Part shown: piece after piece, positions 1 through 10,439 of the stretch | Layout: each line of letters opens with the position of its first letter | How positions within the stretch are numbered: position 1 is the stretch's first letter | Assembly (NCBI GenBank): GCA_963680875.1 | Contig: OY804590.1 | Location: 22,072,640-22,136,639 of the forward strand | DNA length: 64,000 nucleotides | From: Bathymodiolus brooksi | Lineage: Eukaryota; Mollusca; Bivalvia; Mytilida; Modiolidae | Reading direction: 5' to 3' | Position numbers and translations under genes: made by a program | The notes under the pieces: generated by a model | Seen by the model: only the letters and a program-made list of their open reading frames with translations | Told to the model about the DNA's origin: nothing | The model's database searches: none

Positions 1-1429
1 AAGAATAAATAAAATATATCATCCTAGCGGGTACTTATCGATTAACTTGAAGAAAATTAATCTAATTCTTGTATATTTTGTTGTCGGACTATCCTTTAAA
101 AGGAGGGTCCTTATAAAAAGGGAAATCAAAAGAAGTCTTTTTCCCCCTAAGCGACTGGCAGGTATTCGTACCAAAACCAGCTTTGTAATGTTAATGCTTT
201 AAAGTTGGCATTATGTTAGACTTCTGCACAGTTTTATAGTTTATCATATTTATATCACATTAAACATGCAATTTGTAAATTATCATATTATGGAGCATCA
301 AATAAAACTTTTCTAAAGGCCCAACTTAAAACTGGTGTGCCCCTTTTGTTAGAGAATGTATAAAGTCTGTGTGTGTAAGACACTTTAGATGTACTAACTT
401 AAAAATTACTTAGTTCAACTATATATCATTTTGTGATTTTTTAGAAGTCAAATTCCTGTAAGAATGCACACCTTTAGTATTTGTACATTAAACACACTAC
501 AAAATATTACAAAAACTCTAGCTCAAAACTATAGGGAGGGACAGAAAGGGGTTAAATAGTATGCCCTGATACAGGGCTATACATTAACAGTCGTGTTCCA
601 TTCTTACATGTATGTCAAACACATTATTATGGTGTGGTTTCTGTTCGTGAGGCACTCCATCCTTTCTTGTTTATTCCAATGTCAGGAGACCAATAATAAC
701 ATATAAGGATTAGTATGGAAAAAGTGCTAAATTCAGGAACAAGTCAGTTTTGGTTGGGCAAAATATGTACATGCACATGTACTTTGTAAATGATTCAACT
801 CGATAACTTTTGTAAATTATAGAGCACAAAAATTAAACAAATATTCATTAACAATAAAATATTTATTGCAAAAACAAAACATTATTAAAAGGTCAGCTAC
901 ATGTATAATAACAATGTTGTAAAATAACAAAACTATGAACTAGAACATTGAAGAATGGGTAATAAAACACATTCCCCTCATCCTGATTAAGTCTTAAGTT
1001 AATGATTGAATGAAAATTATATTGCTTTTAACATCAAAAAGTTAATATTGGGGGACACTATGCAGTTTTCTCTATCCTCTAGTTATTGAATTGAGAAGTT
1101 AAAAAATCTGACAAAAGTTCCACCCCCCCCCCCCCCTCCCAAAAAAAACCCCCATACTACATGTAATAAGGTTCAAAACTCCTTTAATTACAAAATATGG
1201 AACTCCTTTAATTACAAAATATGTGTCTAAGACTTTCTCGGGTAAATGAACAAAGCCCAAAATATTCAATAATGTTACATGAAAAACAACACTCATATGG
1301 GGGATAAAAACATTCTATTCATAGAATTTTTAAACAAGAAACATAAACTATAACATGTGATGTGTAAACTATTTAAGCATGAGCAACAGGAAACACATTT
1401 AGATACAAAAAATGAAAAGACCAACACCC

Positions 1430-1668
1430 TTACAATGTAGTTGGATTTTTAGAGTGCTACAAAATGTAGTTCATTGAAACAAGTCTGTGGGTAGATATGT
1501 CATTTCACTCTGAAACATTATTCTGACTCGACCAGTTTTTGTTCTTACTCCTTAATGCTGCATTCTTACCAATATTATAATCTTTGATTTGACTAGACAG
1601 GGGCTAGAACCCATGGATCTACCACATTCTAGGTTAGCATGCTAACTATTACACAACATTTTTGCGGT
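1430..1668 (-). repeat. tRNA-headed SINE remnant (copy in unit I)
   Basis: On the minus strand it starts with a tRNA-like head (a TTAGCATGCTAACC-type segment and a B-box-like GGTTCTAGCCCC). It then follows the body of the SINE at 16170-16463, ending in ATCCAACTA and GTGTTGGTC. Equivalent copies are at about 28032 (A), 37289 (B) and 48047 (C). It is degenerate, so it is an old insertion that was part of the unit before duplication. Confidence 0.6.
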
Positions 1669-1774
1669 CGCATTGAAAAAGGAGTAGTTCTTCAAAACTT
1701 TCATTGAGCTAGGGACTTGTGTCCAAGTTAGTTAATGCAGTCAACATGATCAAGCATATATTAAAATAAACCCA

Positions 1775-2000
1775 TTGATTAGCTTCCAGTCAGATTTGAA
1801 CTGACATCTTTTCAACATTATTGAAATGTACTACCTTGTACGATAGAAGCTACATTGTATATACATGTATTGTAATTGTTAGTAGTTGACAAACCTAATA
1901 TGTACGCAGATCATTAGCTTCCAGAGAGATATGAACTGACATCTCTCAAACATTATTGAAATGTACTGATTCATTGACACCATAGTAACTACAACATTTT
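1775..2000 (-). other. Two tRNA-like remnants in tandem
   Basis: On the minus strand two segments about 130 bp apart both contain a T-arm-like GTCAGTTCAAATC followed by GGAAGCTAA. One is preceded by a 5-bp stem TTTCA/TGAAA with a 7-base loop, as in an anticodon arm. They resemble tRNA genes or SINE heads but do not close a clean acceptor stem: two extra bases sit before GAAGCTA. Copies recur in units A-C. I read them as tRNA-derived remnants, not working tRNA genes. Confidence 0.4.
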
Positions 2001-2860
2001 GTCATGAATTTGTTAGGAACATTTCAGCCAAGATTGGTTGCAATCCCTTCTGTTATTATCTAATGGTCCTGAATTGGCACTGCATAGACACGAAATAGAG
2101 AATAAAGAAAAACATGCATAAATTTCATACCCTGCAGTGCAAGAACAATAAGCTCCTTCTGTCAAACCATCATCTTCTTTGGTGCAATATCTATACATTG
2201 TGGGGGTCGTCATCCAGTGTCTGTGATGGTGAACACTTTGTTCTTAAAATACATAAGTTGTTGTTGTTCGACTTCGTCTTTAGGAAATATGCCTCCTACA
2301 ACCACCCACTTATAAATATTCAGACCTGGGCAACCTTATAGGCTTTCAGCATGTCATTTGTCAATGCAACATAACCATGGGTTAACAAGAACTGTTTTAT
2401 GTCTGTAAAAAAAAATTGTGTCCAAAATTGCATACCATCAATCATGTTCATCAAGCCTACCAGAATACATTTGAAGCCCAATGAAGCCAGAAGGGAGTCT
2501 GAAATTCCAGTCACTCAAAATTTTGTCGTAGCACCTCTTGTTATCTTATAAAACATAATCTTGTGATGGCACCAAAGGCAAGTTTAACTTACCTGCCGAC
2601 AACACAAGCCTGAAGGCCGTTGGCGTCAGCTCCCCCTGAATCCGAGTCGTTTTTCCCCTATTCCCGTTCGCCCCGGGTCGTTTCGCCCTCATTTATTAAT
2701 AGTGCTTTAAAAAATGAAATATGGAAAATACCATTGCAAATATTCGTATTTTGGATGTTGTAAGGCTTGTTCATGGTTACTTTATTTTTGTCTTCCTCAT
2801 AATTAACATGCTTTCTTGACGTGTTTAATATTATGTATGGCTTCACTTTCATTGTTTGAC

Positions 2861-3985
2861 AATTCAGGCTGTCCAAATTCCGGTGGCTTCATTTTACAAT
2901 ATTGGCGATAGGAAAACTAACATAATACATACTAAGCTAAGACATAGATGTAGTGGCCTCAATGCCGATTTATATAGAGTAAATTTGAAGAATGATCCAA
3001 GTTGTGTATGTGGTAATTTATTTGAGGATGCTATTCATTTTTTTCTTGAATGTCCACTTTATCAACACGATAGAACTTCTCTGTTTAACTATTTTAATAA
3101 CATTGTTCCCATCTCTATAGAATATATACTCTTTGGATGTAATGAAATTACTAATTAGTGAAGAATTTAATACTTTATTGTTCAAATCAGTGCAAAAATT
3201 TATTCGACAAACTTGTAGATTTAATAATTAATTATCCCAACCGTGATATTATCTCAACACAATTTATTAGTTTTACCACCCCCTCCCTTTTTTCTGTTAA
3301 ATATTAAAACAATATTTAATATGTATGCTTAGTTTGACATGATTTTGTTTAATTTACTAATTATTGATATAGCCTGTACATTTGCTGTCATTTGATTTGT
3401 TTTGTTTATGCTATTACTGTATTTGTATGGAGAGGGACTAGTAAGTTGTAAAAACTTGTTCCCAATCCAATTGTATATATACAGAGACGTGCCAAAAGTA
3501 TTCGGTCACTAATTTTTTACTATATATTTCATATAAAACCACAATTTTTCAAAGCATTATTCCAAAGTAAATTCTTGTTCGATTTTGATGAAAGTTTTAC
3601 CAACAGAAGCGAGAACGTACGTAGTTTTCTGTGATTATTTTTTGGAAGCACAGATTTTAAATATTCATGATTTAAACACAAATTTAATTATTTGTCTTCA
3701 AATGTACTATCATTGTATTGTATTTTTGACGTTCAAAATTAAGTTTTGTGTTTAAACCGTGAACTCATACAAATTATAGATTATAAAATTATGCTAAAAT
3801 TACAGTGTAAAACTACATTTAATCCTGTTTTTGTTGGTAAAAAAATCATCAAAATCGAACAAGAGTCGACTTTGGAATAATGTTTTTAAAAAATGTGGTT
3901 TTATATGAAATATATAGTAAAAAATCAGTGACCGAATACTTTTGGCACGTCTCTGTATATTGACAATAAAATCATTATAAAGTAA
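2861..3985 (+). mobile_element. 5'-truncated LINE 3' end (unit I copy)
   Basis: The fragment is bounded by a 10-bp duplication ATTGTTTGAC (2851-2860 and 3986-3995). The second copy of the host element at 44845-45533 shows the empty site around TTTGACGTCTG. Its open frame (about 2862-3158) encodes the C-terminal end of a LINE protein with a CVCG...HFFLECP zinc-knuckle-like motif, parallel to the end of the RT at 18973-20754. The 3' UTR has a conserved stem AAGTT...AACTT and ends in ACAATAAAATCATTATAAAG. It is interrupted by the MITE 3482-3955. Confidence 0.75.
3482..3955. mobile_element. Tc1/mariner-type MITE
   Basis: This 474-bp element has ends CAGAGACGTGCCAAAAGT and its complement, with inverted arms of roughly 130 bp. 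It is flanked by TA on both sides, the Tc1/mariner target. The motif CCAAAAGTATTCGGTCAC is typical of Tc1-like termini. It lies in the LINE 3' UTR and is absent at the matching positions of A (about 26245), B (about 35500) and C (about 44795), so it inserted after copy I separated from them. No transposase remains. Confidence 0.8.
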
Positions 3986-5114
3986 ATTGTTTGACACCTG
4001 CTTAAATTTGTAAAAATTTCTTTGAACAATACAGTAATAAATTTATATGTATCCGATGTATTGTTTGTTCTGCATGGCTTCAAATTAGTTGTTGACATGA
4101 CACCTATCAGTTGTTATTATTATTTTTTGCATACAACTAATAAATAAATAATTACCAAAAAATTGTCGAAGAAGACTTCATCTATTATTATATAATAGCG
4201 ATTAAGTGGGGCGAATCGACTCACTTTCTGGGGCGAAACGACCCGGTACCCTCCCCCTTCGTTCTTGTTTTCGTCAAACCTCTGATCATCAAGATTCTCG
4301 ACTTTCCAACATCTAAACTCATCAATAGTGTAGATTTTACCACCAGGATCCATGTGTAAATATAGAATAAAATTATATAGTTGAATAGAACTTCGAAAAG
4401 GTTAAAAATGAAGTGGTATCGCCAATGTCAATGAGACGCCATGAAATAATCCAAACAGTAAGGCCGCTTAACACCCGGATTTTATTCCGATTGGACTTTG
4501 GACCATTTGTTGTAAATTAGGGGGTCAACGGAACTTTTGAAAGTGTTTTTCTTTGAGACATTTTGGGCAATTGTGTATTTTATCAATACCTGATGCGATT
4601 AAGCGAATATAAATATAAGCTTGCGTTTGCTTTAGCAATAATCCAAAGCAGACGATCGGGTTGCGCAATCGTGTTATTTTTAGCGACTCGTTACTTTCCG
4701 TATAGGATTCGATAATTATCGGTTTCAATTTACAGACAATATTCTTTAAATATTCATTTCAAACAAATAATTTGTATATTTTCGTCAAAGAAGAACAACG
4801 TTGAATTAAATTTAATGTTTATTTCACAAGCAAACAATATAGGCAACAGCGAAATATCGGTATTCGCTCTTCGATACCTTTCGTACACCGCATCTTTCAT
4901 AAGCTCTCGAGGGTGTCGCGAAAAGCAGTGACCCGGAATGTCCCGGATGTGTTGAAGCTTTTTACTAGGCATAGTGGTATGGATAACCCGGATGTGTTGA
5001 AACTTTTTCATAGGCATAGTGTATGGATGATAAGGATTTCTGTTTTAGTCAAAGTAAATGGTATTCGTCATTATTCCTTTATTGATTTAATTTTACCATG
5101 TTTCAGTCATAAAT

Positions 5115-5136
5115 AGCTCGCTTAACGAAGCGAGCT
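5115..5136 (-). other. Terminal hairpin of the unit (copy I)
   Basis: A perfect hairpin with nine-base arms AGCTCGCTT and a loop AACG. It is the exact limit of homology between copy I and the direct units. The outer flank here (TATTACACTTAG) is unrelated to the flanks of the same hairpin at 21674 and 30906. Confidence 0.85.
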
Positions 5137-5166
5137 TATTACACTTAGAATGTGTCATTTAATAAA

Positions 5167-5310
5167 ACAATTGATGACTTTTCATTTCGGTGGACACTGA
5201 TTTATCAACCCCTTGGAAGTGATGTTTACCTCAGCCGTTGGCTTCGGTGAACATCACTTCCTCGGGGTTGATAAATCACAGTGTCCACCTTATGAAAAGT
5301 CGTTAATTGT
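5167..5310. mobile_element. Foldback MITE
   Basis: This is a near-perfect 144-bp inverted repeat. The outer arms are ACAATTGATGACTTTTCAT and its complement; the inner arms carry GGTGGACACTG and TTTATCAACCCC. The centre reads CAGCCGTTGGCTTCGGTGAA. It starts 30 bp outside the unit hairpin. No coding capacity. The same central GGCTTCGGTGAA is found in the foldback at 6758-6852. Confidence 0.8.
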
Positions 5311-6757
5311 ATAATGTTGTTTTTATCCTATAAAAAAAATGAAAGAAAAAAAAAAGTATATTCATAAATGTATATATGTTATTCAAATTTTAGTTTCCCT
5401 AGCATGCCTTCTAAAAAGTCTTCAACACATTGAAGTTTAGAAGTATCCTGTAGATGTAGAAATAGTCCCCAGTTCTTTTTATCGCATTGACGCCGGACTG
5501 CATGCACTGAGTTTTTATCCTGGTTTCAATGTACACAAACTGTATTTAAAATAAATACAATTTTTTACAGAAACATTAGTTATTTGCTGATGAATTTCAT
5601 TACTTGAAATGAATCATAAAATGTACAGAGATTGTGTATATATACATAATGGTCTCATATATACAATCACAAGAGTGAAAATATTGATTTTAAGGGTCTG
5701 GCCGAGGTTATAAATAAATTAATATTTAACAACCTCCACAATCCTCCACCAAAAAAATATTTTGATACAATCATTAACCCTCTATACTCAAAATAACGGC
5801 TCAATTTAGAGTTGGTGGAAGACTGGAGGTATATAAAATAGCTAAAATGTACATTGAATATGTCGTTTATAGTCCATTCTTAGCATTATCAGTCTAATTA
5901 TGATGTCATTATGACGTCATAACGCACCCAATTTCACGGAAAGATATATTTTTTGAAAATTTGTTTATATAACAATTAAATTAGTAAATTGTTTTTATTC
6001 TATGTCAAGCATTATTTTTTATTAAAATGTGGGGCCAATTTTGCACCTTAGCGCCTCTCCCTCTTTCTGAGAATATGAATTTTAAAAAAAAATCAAATTT
6101 TAAACTGTGTTCCCAATAGCGCCATCTCGGATGAAAGGTCATAATGTCGGACACAATTTTGCAAGGAACATTGTGACCTCGTTTGGTTTCAATTGTCCAA
6201 GTAGTTTCTGATGAGAAGATTTTTGAAATAATTTCCCATAGTGTCCAATGTTAAACTATGTTCCCCGGTGGTTGCCATCTTGGACATTGGGTGGAACTGT
6301 CGGACATAATTTTTGAAGGGGACCACCCAACGACCCAAAATTTAGGTAAATACACTCAACATAATGAAGTTTCAACCTATCATAATCCCGTGGTCACTTT
6401 ACATAGTGTTGCTTTGGCTTAACGTAAGAAATTGTTAACTTCAAGTAATGAAATTTCAACATAACATAATGAGATTTCACCTTTACAATTTGATTTTTGG
6501 ACGAAAGATAATGTCGTGTTAGCTCAACATAATGCAGATTAAACCTTACATATTTATTAACCAACTTTAGGACATGGATTTACACCTTTACAAAAAGTTA
6601 TTCTGACCCAACATGTAGGTACACAACATAACAACATAACAGTGTTCAAGATAAGGCAGCTATGGCGTTCCATAGGCTTTGTTTCAAAAGACGTTGTAAG
6701 AGTAGATACATTTTAAAAAATTATTCTCTGTGTCTCATAGGTACTTTTACAATAAAC
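5311..6757. other. AT-rich intergenic DNA
   Basis: No supported gene. Around 6340-6600 the words CAACATAATG and AAGTTTCAACCT recur irregularly, which may be the trace of an old tandem repeat. The segments near 6130 and 6250 share TTGTGACC/CATCTTGGAC-type wording, again repeat-like. Nothing else stands out. Confidence 0.5.
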
Positions 6758-6852
6758 CAATGCGAGTTTTTATGGACCTTAAAAACGATATTCACCGAAG
6801 CCTTTAGGCTTCGGTGAATATTGATTTCTAAGGTCCATAAAAACTCGCATTG
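6758..6852. mobile_element. Foldback MITE
   Basis: A 95-bp inverted repeat with 24-bp perfect outer arms starting CAATGCGAGTTTTTATGG, and a centre CCGAAGCCTTTAGGCTTCGG. The central GGCTTCGGTGAA matches the centre of the foldback at 5167-5310, although the outer arms differ. No coding capacity. Confidence 0.8.
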
Positions 6853-7847
6853 ACCGATACAATAGACTGTAATTGTTTTATTACATTAAAATGAAAAGTG
6901 AAAGTGAAACCAAGTGAAATGAAATTAATCACTTCATTATGACGTCATACATAATGCAATGGAAAACGAAAGTGAAACCAAGTCAATACGAGTTTTAATC
7001 AAACAATATCAAATTTTACGGAATGTCAGGTGACAGCATGATAGCCAATACAATTGTTTAAATAAAATCATTATGTAATAAAAGCATTTATCTTACAATA
7101 TGACGTCCTACTATGTCTGTTTCGTTACTTGGAATCGTAAAACTTCGACGTTGGACATTTTTGCAAGACATCCGAAAAAAGACGTGCCGCTTTTATGCGT
7201 TGGACCAAAGCTGTGAGAATTGGGTATTTCATACACGATTCTTAGTTCTTAGTACTTTTATGTGGCAAGATATCAGAATTGAATGCTCTCTCATTTTAAT
7301 ATTATTATAAGTCTAACTTGAAGAAACTTGCCACACCTTCGAATCTTACAGAAACAAGTGAATTCGGAATTTTCGAAAATATCTTCTTTTTCTTCAACAT
7401 GGCGTATTTTTTTTAGATGACATCATAAAGAAAATATGTTGTAAAATTGCTATGCAAAATTTCGAGGGTTTGACGCTTTCTGTAAGAGCGCACCTGATTT
7501 TTCTTAAAGTAAAATGCATATAGTTTGTTACGTCTTACACGCAAAATTTGACGTTTTAGTTATAATTCATGTCATGTTATTAGATATTCCGGATAATCAT
7601 GACAAAATTTTATCAATTAGTATGCGGAGTAGGTTCATACAAGTTAAAAATACAAAAAAATGCATGTTTTCTATTAACATATTTAAGTAGAAACTTCATA
7701 TTCAAAGAAATATATAAGATTGTTCATCATTTACGTAATTATATCGTGCGTAACGTCGATGGGTGTGACAAGTGGCAAGACAGAACATGCAATTTTTAGC
7801 TATATAATTAACAAAAAAGTGTTTGAGCAAGTTTCATCTATATCCAG
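6853..7847. other. Intergenic DNA, possibly the 5' part of a decayed MULE
   Basis: No supported gene. Near 6900 and 6960 the phrase GAAAGTGAAACCAAGTG recurs about 70 bp apart. The MULE-transposase fragment begins at the right edge, so some of this stretch may be old transposon sequence that has lost recognisable motifs. Confidence 0.4.
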
Positions 7848-8067
7848 TCAGAATAAAATGCTCATTCAAGGTGTAGACGATCCAGTCCTAATGAAGCTTA
7901 TGAAGCTTCTTAATTACATCAGGAAGACATGGATCACCAGCACAGTCTACCAGATTTCTTCATGGTGTGTAATTGGTCAGCCAATACGCACCAACAACGG
8001 CGTCGAGGGATGGCATCGGCGTCTCAACAAGAAGGCATGTGACCAGACTCCACATTTTTACGATCTA
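7848..8067 (+). pseudogene. MULE transposase C-terminal fragment
   Basis: The frame from 7848 reads WITSTVYQISSWCVIG, then QPIRTNNGVEGWHRRLNKKA. The phrase RTNN..EGWH followed by N.KA and an FYDL stretch is, as I recall, characteristic of the region after the catalytic core in MULE-domain transposases of invertebrates, often found with FLYWCH or PHD-like fingers. A plausible splice acceptor (TATATCCAG) sits at 7838-7847. The fragment is cut at 8067 by a V-SINE inserted on the opposite strand. The catalytic core upstream is not recognisable, so this is a dead remnant. It shows that MULEs of this type existed in the genome, which is relevant to the elements at 2638, 44845 and 58676. Confidence 0.65.
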
Positions 8068-8292
8068 GTAACGCCACTTTCAACAATATTTCAGTTATAT
8101 CGTGCCGGTCAGTTTCATTGATGGAGGAAACCAGATGACCCGGAGAAAATCACAGACCTGCCGCAAGCCACTGACAAATTTTATCACATAATGTTGTATA
8201 CCTCGCCATGAGCGGGATTCGAACTCGCAACATGCAGTGGTGATAGACGCCGAGTGCATAGGTAGTTGTGAATCACGGACACGACGACCCCT
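8068..8292 (-). mobile_element. V-SINE (RUDI-like), minus strand
   Basis: On the minus strand it has a tRNA-like head with B box GAGTTCGAATCCCG, then a V-domain (TTTTCTCCGGGTCATCTGG) and a 3' body CACGATATAACTGAAATATT ending in GTTGAAAGTGGCGTTA. Length and domain order fit molluscan V-SINEs. It is inserted in the MULE transposase fragment that ends at 8067. Confidence 0.8.
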
Positions 8293-8926
8293 TAATATAT
8301 CTGCCTTGTCGGCATAAGCCATATATATATATAAATACTTCACTACTCATATCAGGAAAAGAAACTTAAGGCTACGCAGATAATTGCTTTATTTTTTATT
8401 CAGTTTTTCGATTCATCAATAGGTCTGAACCATTTACATGTATTAACCAAACACCATCCAACACCCAAGTTTAAAATCATTTTGCTAAAAAGCAGAAAAG
8501 GAGATACAAACACGTGAAATATTAACAGACAACAGACGCAAAATGATGATAATAGCTCAAACGGTAGTTCAGCTATGCAAGACTTAAAAACAGTAAACAC
8601 ATGAAACATATAGTGTAGGCTTCTGGTATGCTTAGAATCATTCGAATAGTTTGAAGATACTAAAAGTGGTAATCAAACACCGTAAATCAAAGAACTACAG
8701 ACAATTCAAGGGCCAAAATTAAAAGGATAAAAAAGACAAACAATGATCTGCAAAGCACTACACAGAAAACTACAGATTGAGAAACTCGAATCCCATTAAA
8801 AACCGAGAGTAAGCTTGGTGCTGATCTGGAAGGGTAAGCAGTTCCTGCTCCAATAGTGACACCCGTCGTGTTACTTTTGTTAATATTTTTAATGTGATAA
8901 TTATTAATTGAATAAACAAATTTGAG
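8293..8926. repeat. Intergenic DNA with a retroelement 3' tail at 8640-8880 (minus)
   Basis: The minus strand of 8640-8880 matches 16750-16975 and 62170-62400: it has GGAGCAGGAACTG, CTTACCCTTCC, TGTTTTGTAGATCATTGTT-type words and a TTGGTATCTTC end. In the third copy this block follows a broken reverse transcriptase, so I read it as that element's 3' UTR. The rest (8293-8640) holds nothing recognised. Confidence 0.6.
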
Positions 8927-10438
8927 TTAACACATTTTATGTAATACCTGCTTAATGAGATCTATAACAAGTTGTGGCGGAATATATGTCTTAAAATGTT
9001 TGTGTTCATGTGTTCTTATTCTATTTTGCCACCGAACATAAGTCAAATTCCTCCATTGCGCAATAGATTTAAAATGAACATTAGAAGGACTGTAATATAA
9101 GGGAAACAACTCTATTAATCCACCGTGACTTGGAAGAAACAATGACATTGTTAAACCTGCACCATGCATACCGATTAATACATCGGTATTGGCTATAATT
9201 TCTAATTGCTTTCTGAATGAAAAGGAATCGAGTTGTACACCGGAAATAGTATGACTTGGAAACTTTTGACGTACACTTTCAATTATATCTTCTTCGTTTT
9301 CTATTTTACGTTTGATAGTACCTCCCATGTTCCGTGGATGAGCGACGTAGTCGTGTCGAAATAGAAATCTAATATTCATACTTCTACAATTCTTTTCTTT
9401 AAATATGTTTACGTTGAATCGTGTTAAGAAGAATTCCCTAAATTCTTCCAGATATGGAACGGTTTTAAGTTTATGCTGATTGATAAAACTAGCATATCCA
9501 TTTATAGACCATATTAATCTACGAAAATATATTGGCTCGTGTAAACGACTCGCTTGTAATGGCTCTCCAAACAATGTTTTCCAAACGCTGTCTAACGATC
9601 CCTTTGGATGGGCGTCAAGCCATAAAACTGTAATATGTTGAGGTATTTGTTTGAATATCAATGTTATCAAAAACGTGTTGTACCAGTCTGTCATCGTGTG
9701 GTAGACATTAACATACTCGTATCTTTGAACGGCAATCGTAAATTTATCAAAAACTTGATCATTTGATTTATAATTCCATCGTGATAATTCTAGTGAATTT
9801 AACCATTGAGATTTCGGCTCATTTTCGTTAAACTTATAATTTACATTTGCTTTATTAGAACACGAAAGTGAGAAAAATCCATTCATTAATGTAAGATATT
9901 CTGTCTGTTCGTCCTGATTTTTCACTTCATCTATGGGTTCTCCACCCTTGTGGTTGGTATTTTTGGACGGATCAAGTCGGACATTGTATAAATCGGCGAA
10001 TAAATGGGCGTATCCCGTAAAGTTCCCACCACAAAATATTGTTGAATCGGCAAGTAAGGTTGTTACTTGTGTGTTTTTTAAGATGAAATCCTTTGCGAAA
10101 ATATCCTTTTTGTGTTTTGTTAGTCGTGAATTTGAAACTCTGAAAACATCGTCAGACATGTCTAGTACTGTCATATTAACAGTCTGTTTATCAAAATATC
10201 TACTAGAATCCACCGGTTCTTGAAGCTGTAATACAAATATTGAACCAATATCCACAGAATTTAGAACATAAAAAGGAAAAGCTATTAGATATATAACACA
10301 ACACAAGTATAATAGTTTTTTCGGTCGTTTTCTGGGGAGCATGCATATTTGTGAAATTATCATTTTAACTTGTTTGAAATCTGTTTTCCGAGCAAGCAGA
10401 ATATTATACAATATTTGTAGTGTACAATTCTGAAGCAA
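8927..10438 (-). CDS. GT61-family (DUF563) type II glycosyltransferase
   Basis: An intact single-exon frame of 503 codons. The N-terminus is basic (MLPRKRPKK), followed by a membrane segment at about residues 42-59 (LLYLCCVIYLIAFPFYVL), the layout of a Golgi or ER type II glycosyltransferase. Near residues 415-445 the motif DVLIGMHGAGLTMSLFLP and then GGLIELFP are diagnostic of the GT61/DUF563 family (EOGT, POMGNT2, plant-type beta-1,2-xylosyltransferases). An upstream IFCGGNFTGYAHLFADLYNV block and a later GGEPIDEV suggest the xylosyltransferase-like branch, but this is inference. Several N-glycosylation sequons (NMT, NFT, NLT) lie on the lumenal side. Met33 (10342) starts a more typical short cytosolic tail than Met1, so the true start may be there. 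The length fits the family (about 450-550). It probably transfers a sugar onto N- or O-glycans in the secretory pathway. The upstream flank is a tandem repeat. Confidence 0.85.
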   Translation of the reverse strand: MLQNCTLQILYNILLARKTDFKQVKMIISQICMLPRKRPKKLLYLCCVIYLIAFPFYVLNSVDIGSIFVLQLQEPVDSSRYFDKQTVNMTVLDMSDDVFRVSNSRLTKHKKDIFAKDFILKNTQVTTLLADSTIFCGGNFTGYAHLFADLYNVRLDPSKNTNHKGGEPIDEVKNQDEQTEYLTLMNGFFSLSCSNKANVNYKFNENEPKSQWLNSLELSRWNYKSNDQVFDKFTIAVQRYEYVNVYHTMTDWYNTFLITLIFKQIPQHITVLWLDAHPKGSLDSVWKTLFGEPLQASRLHEPIYFRRLIWSINGYASFINQHKLKTVPYLEEFREFFLTRFNVNIFKEKNCRSMNIRFLFRHDYVAHPRNMGGTIKRKIENEEDIIESVRQKFPSHTISGVQLDSFSFRKQLEIIANTDVLIGMHGAGLTMSLFLPSHGGLIELFPLYYSPSNVHFKSIAQWRNLTYVRWQNRIRTHEHKHFKTYIPPQLVIDLIKQVLHKMC

Positions 10439-10439
10439 A

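Larger units (their letters stand above)
2638..4250 (-). mobile_element. MULE-like element with 8-bp target duplication CTCCCCCT
   Basis: The element is flanked by exact 8-bp duplications CTCCCCCT at 2630-2637 and 4251-4258. Its ends, read inward, are GGTACCGGGTCGTTTCG (minus strand from 4250) and GAATCCGAGTCGTTT (plus strand from 2638). Further copies of a GTTCGCCCC / GTCGTTTCGCCC word lie just inside both ends. It has no transposase. It contains the LINE fragment 2861-3985. A second copy, also with an exact 8-bp duplication, is at 44845-45533. The MULE assignment is inference from the related element at 58676-61027; the ends and duplications are seen directly. Confidence 0.75.
2326..4353 (-). 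pseudogene. Host gene fragment split by a transposon (unit I copy)
   Basis: On the minus strand a coding start lies at 4353 (MDPGGKIYTIDEFRCW...). It is interrupted at 4258 by the MULE-like element 2638-4250. Past the element the frame resumes at 2629-2593 (ANGLQACVVG) and ends at a consensus donor GGCAG|GTAAGT. A 38-bp segment 2498-2461 has acceptor TTTCAG and donor GTAGGC. A further segment 2402-2326 follows a pyrimidine tract and ACAG, and encodes DIKQFLLTHGYVALTNDMLK. Phases agree across all three junctions, which supports a genuine spliced gene. I do not recognise the protein. The 8-bp target duplication left the reading frame disrupted, so this is a pseudogene unless the element can be spliced out. 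The start at 4353 is the only in-frame Met before the insertion; earlier exons are possible. Confidence 0.5.
1..5136 (-). repeat. Inverted partial copy of the 9.25-kb unit (copy I)
   Basis: Read on the minus strand, this block matches the direct units A, B and C. Base 1 corresponds to about 29645 in A, 38902 in B and 49670 in C. It ends at the hairpin 5115-5136, so the rest of the copy lies left of the window. It differs from A-C in three informative ways. It lacks the 3.4-kb element with 6-bp duplication, so the site is empty at 4190-4206. It has a private Tc1-like MITE at 3482-3955. It also keeps about 50 bp of a coding exon that A-C lost. It is therefore the least altered version of the underlying locus. 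The hairpin end faces that of unit A across a 16.5-kb spacer. Confidence 0.9.

Noticed and set aside
2013..2213. Cysteine-containing 66-codon frame resembling an EGF module (minus)
   Set aside because: The cysteine spacing does not fit EGF, the frame is broken in the other copies and there is no supporting splice site.
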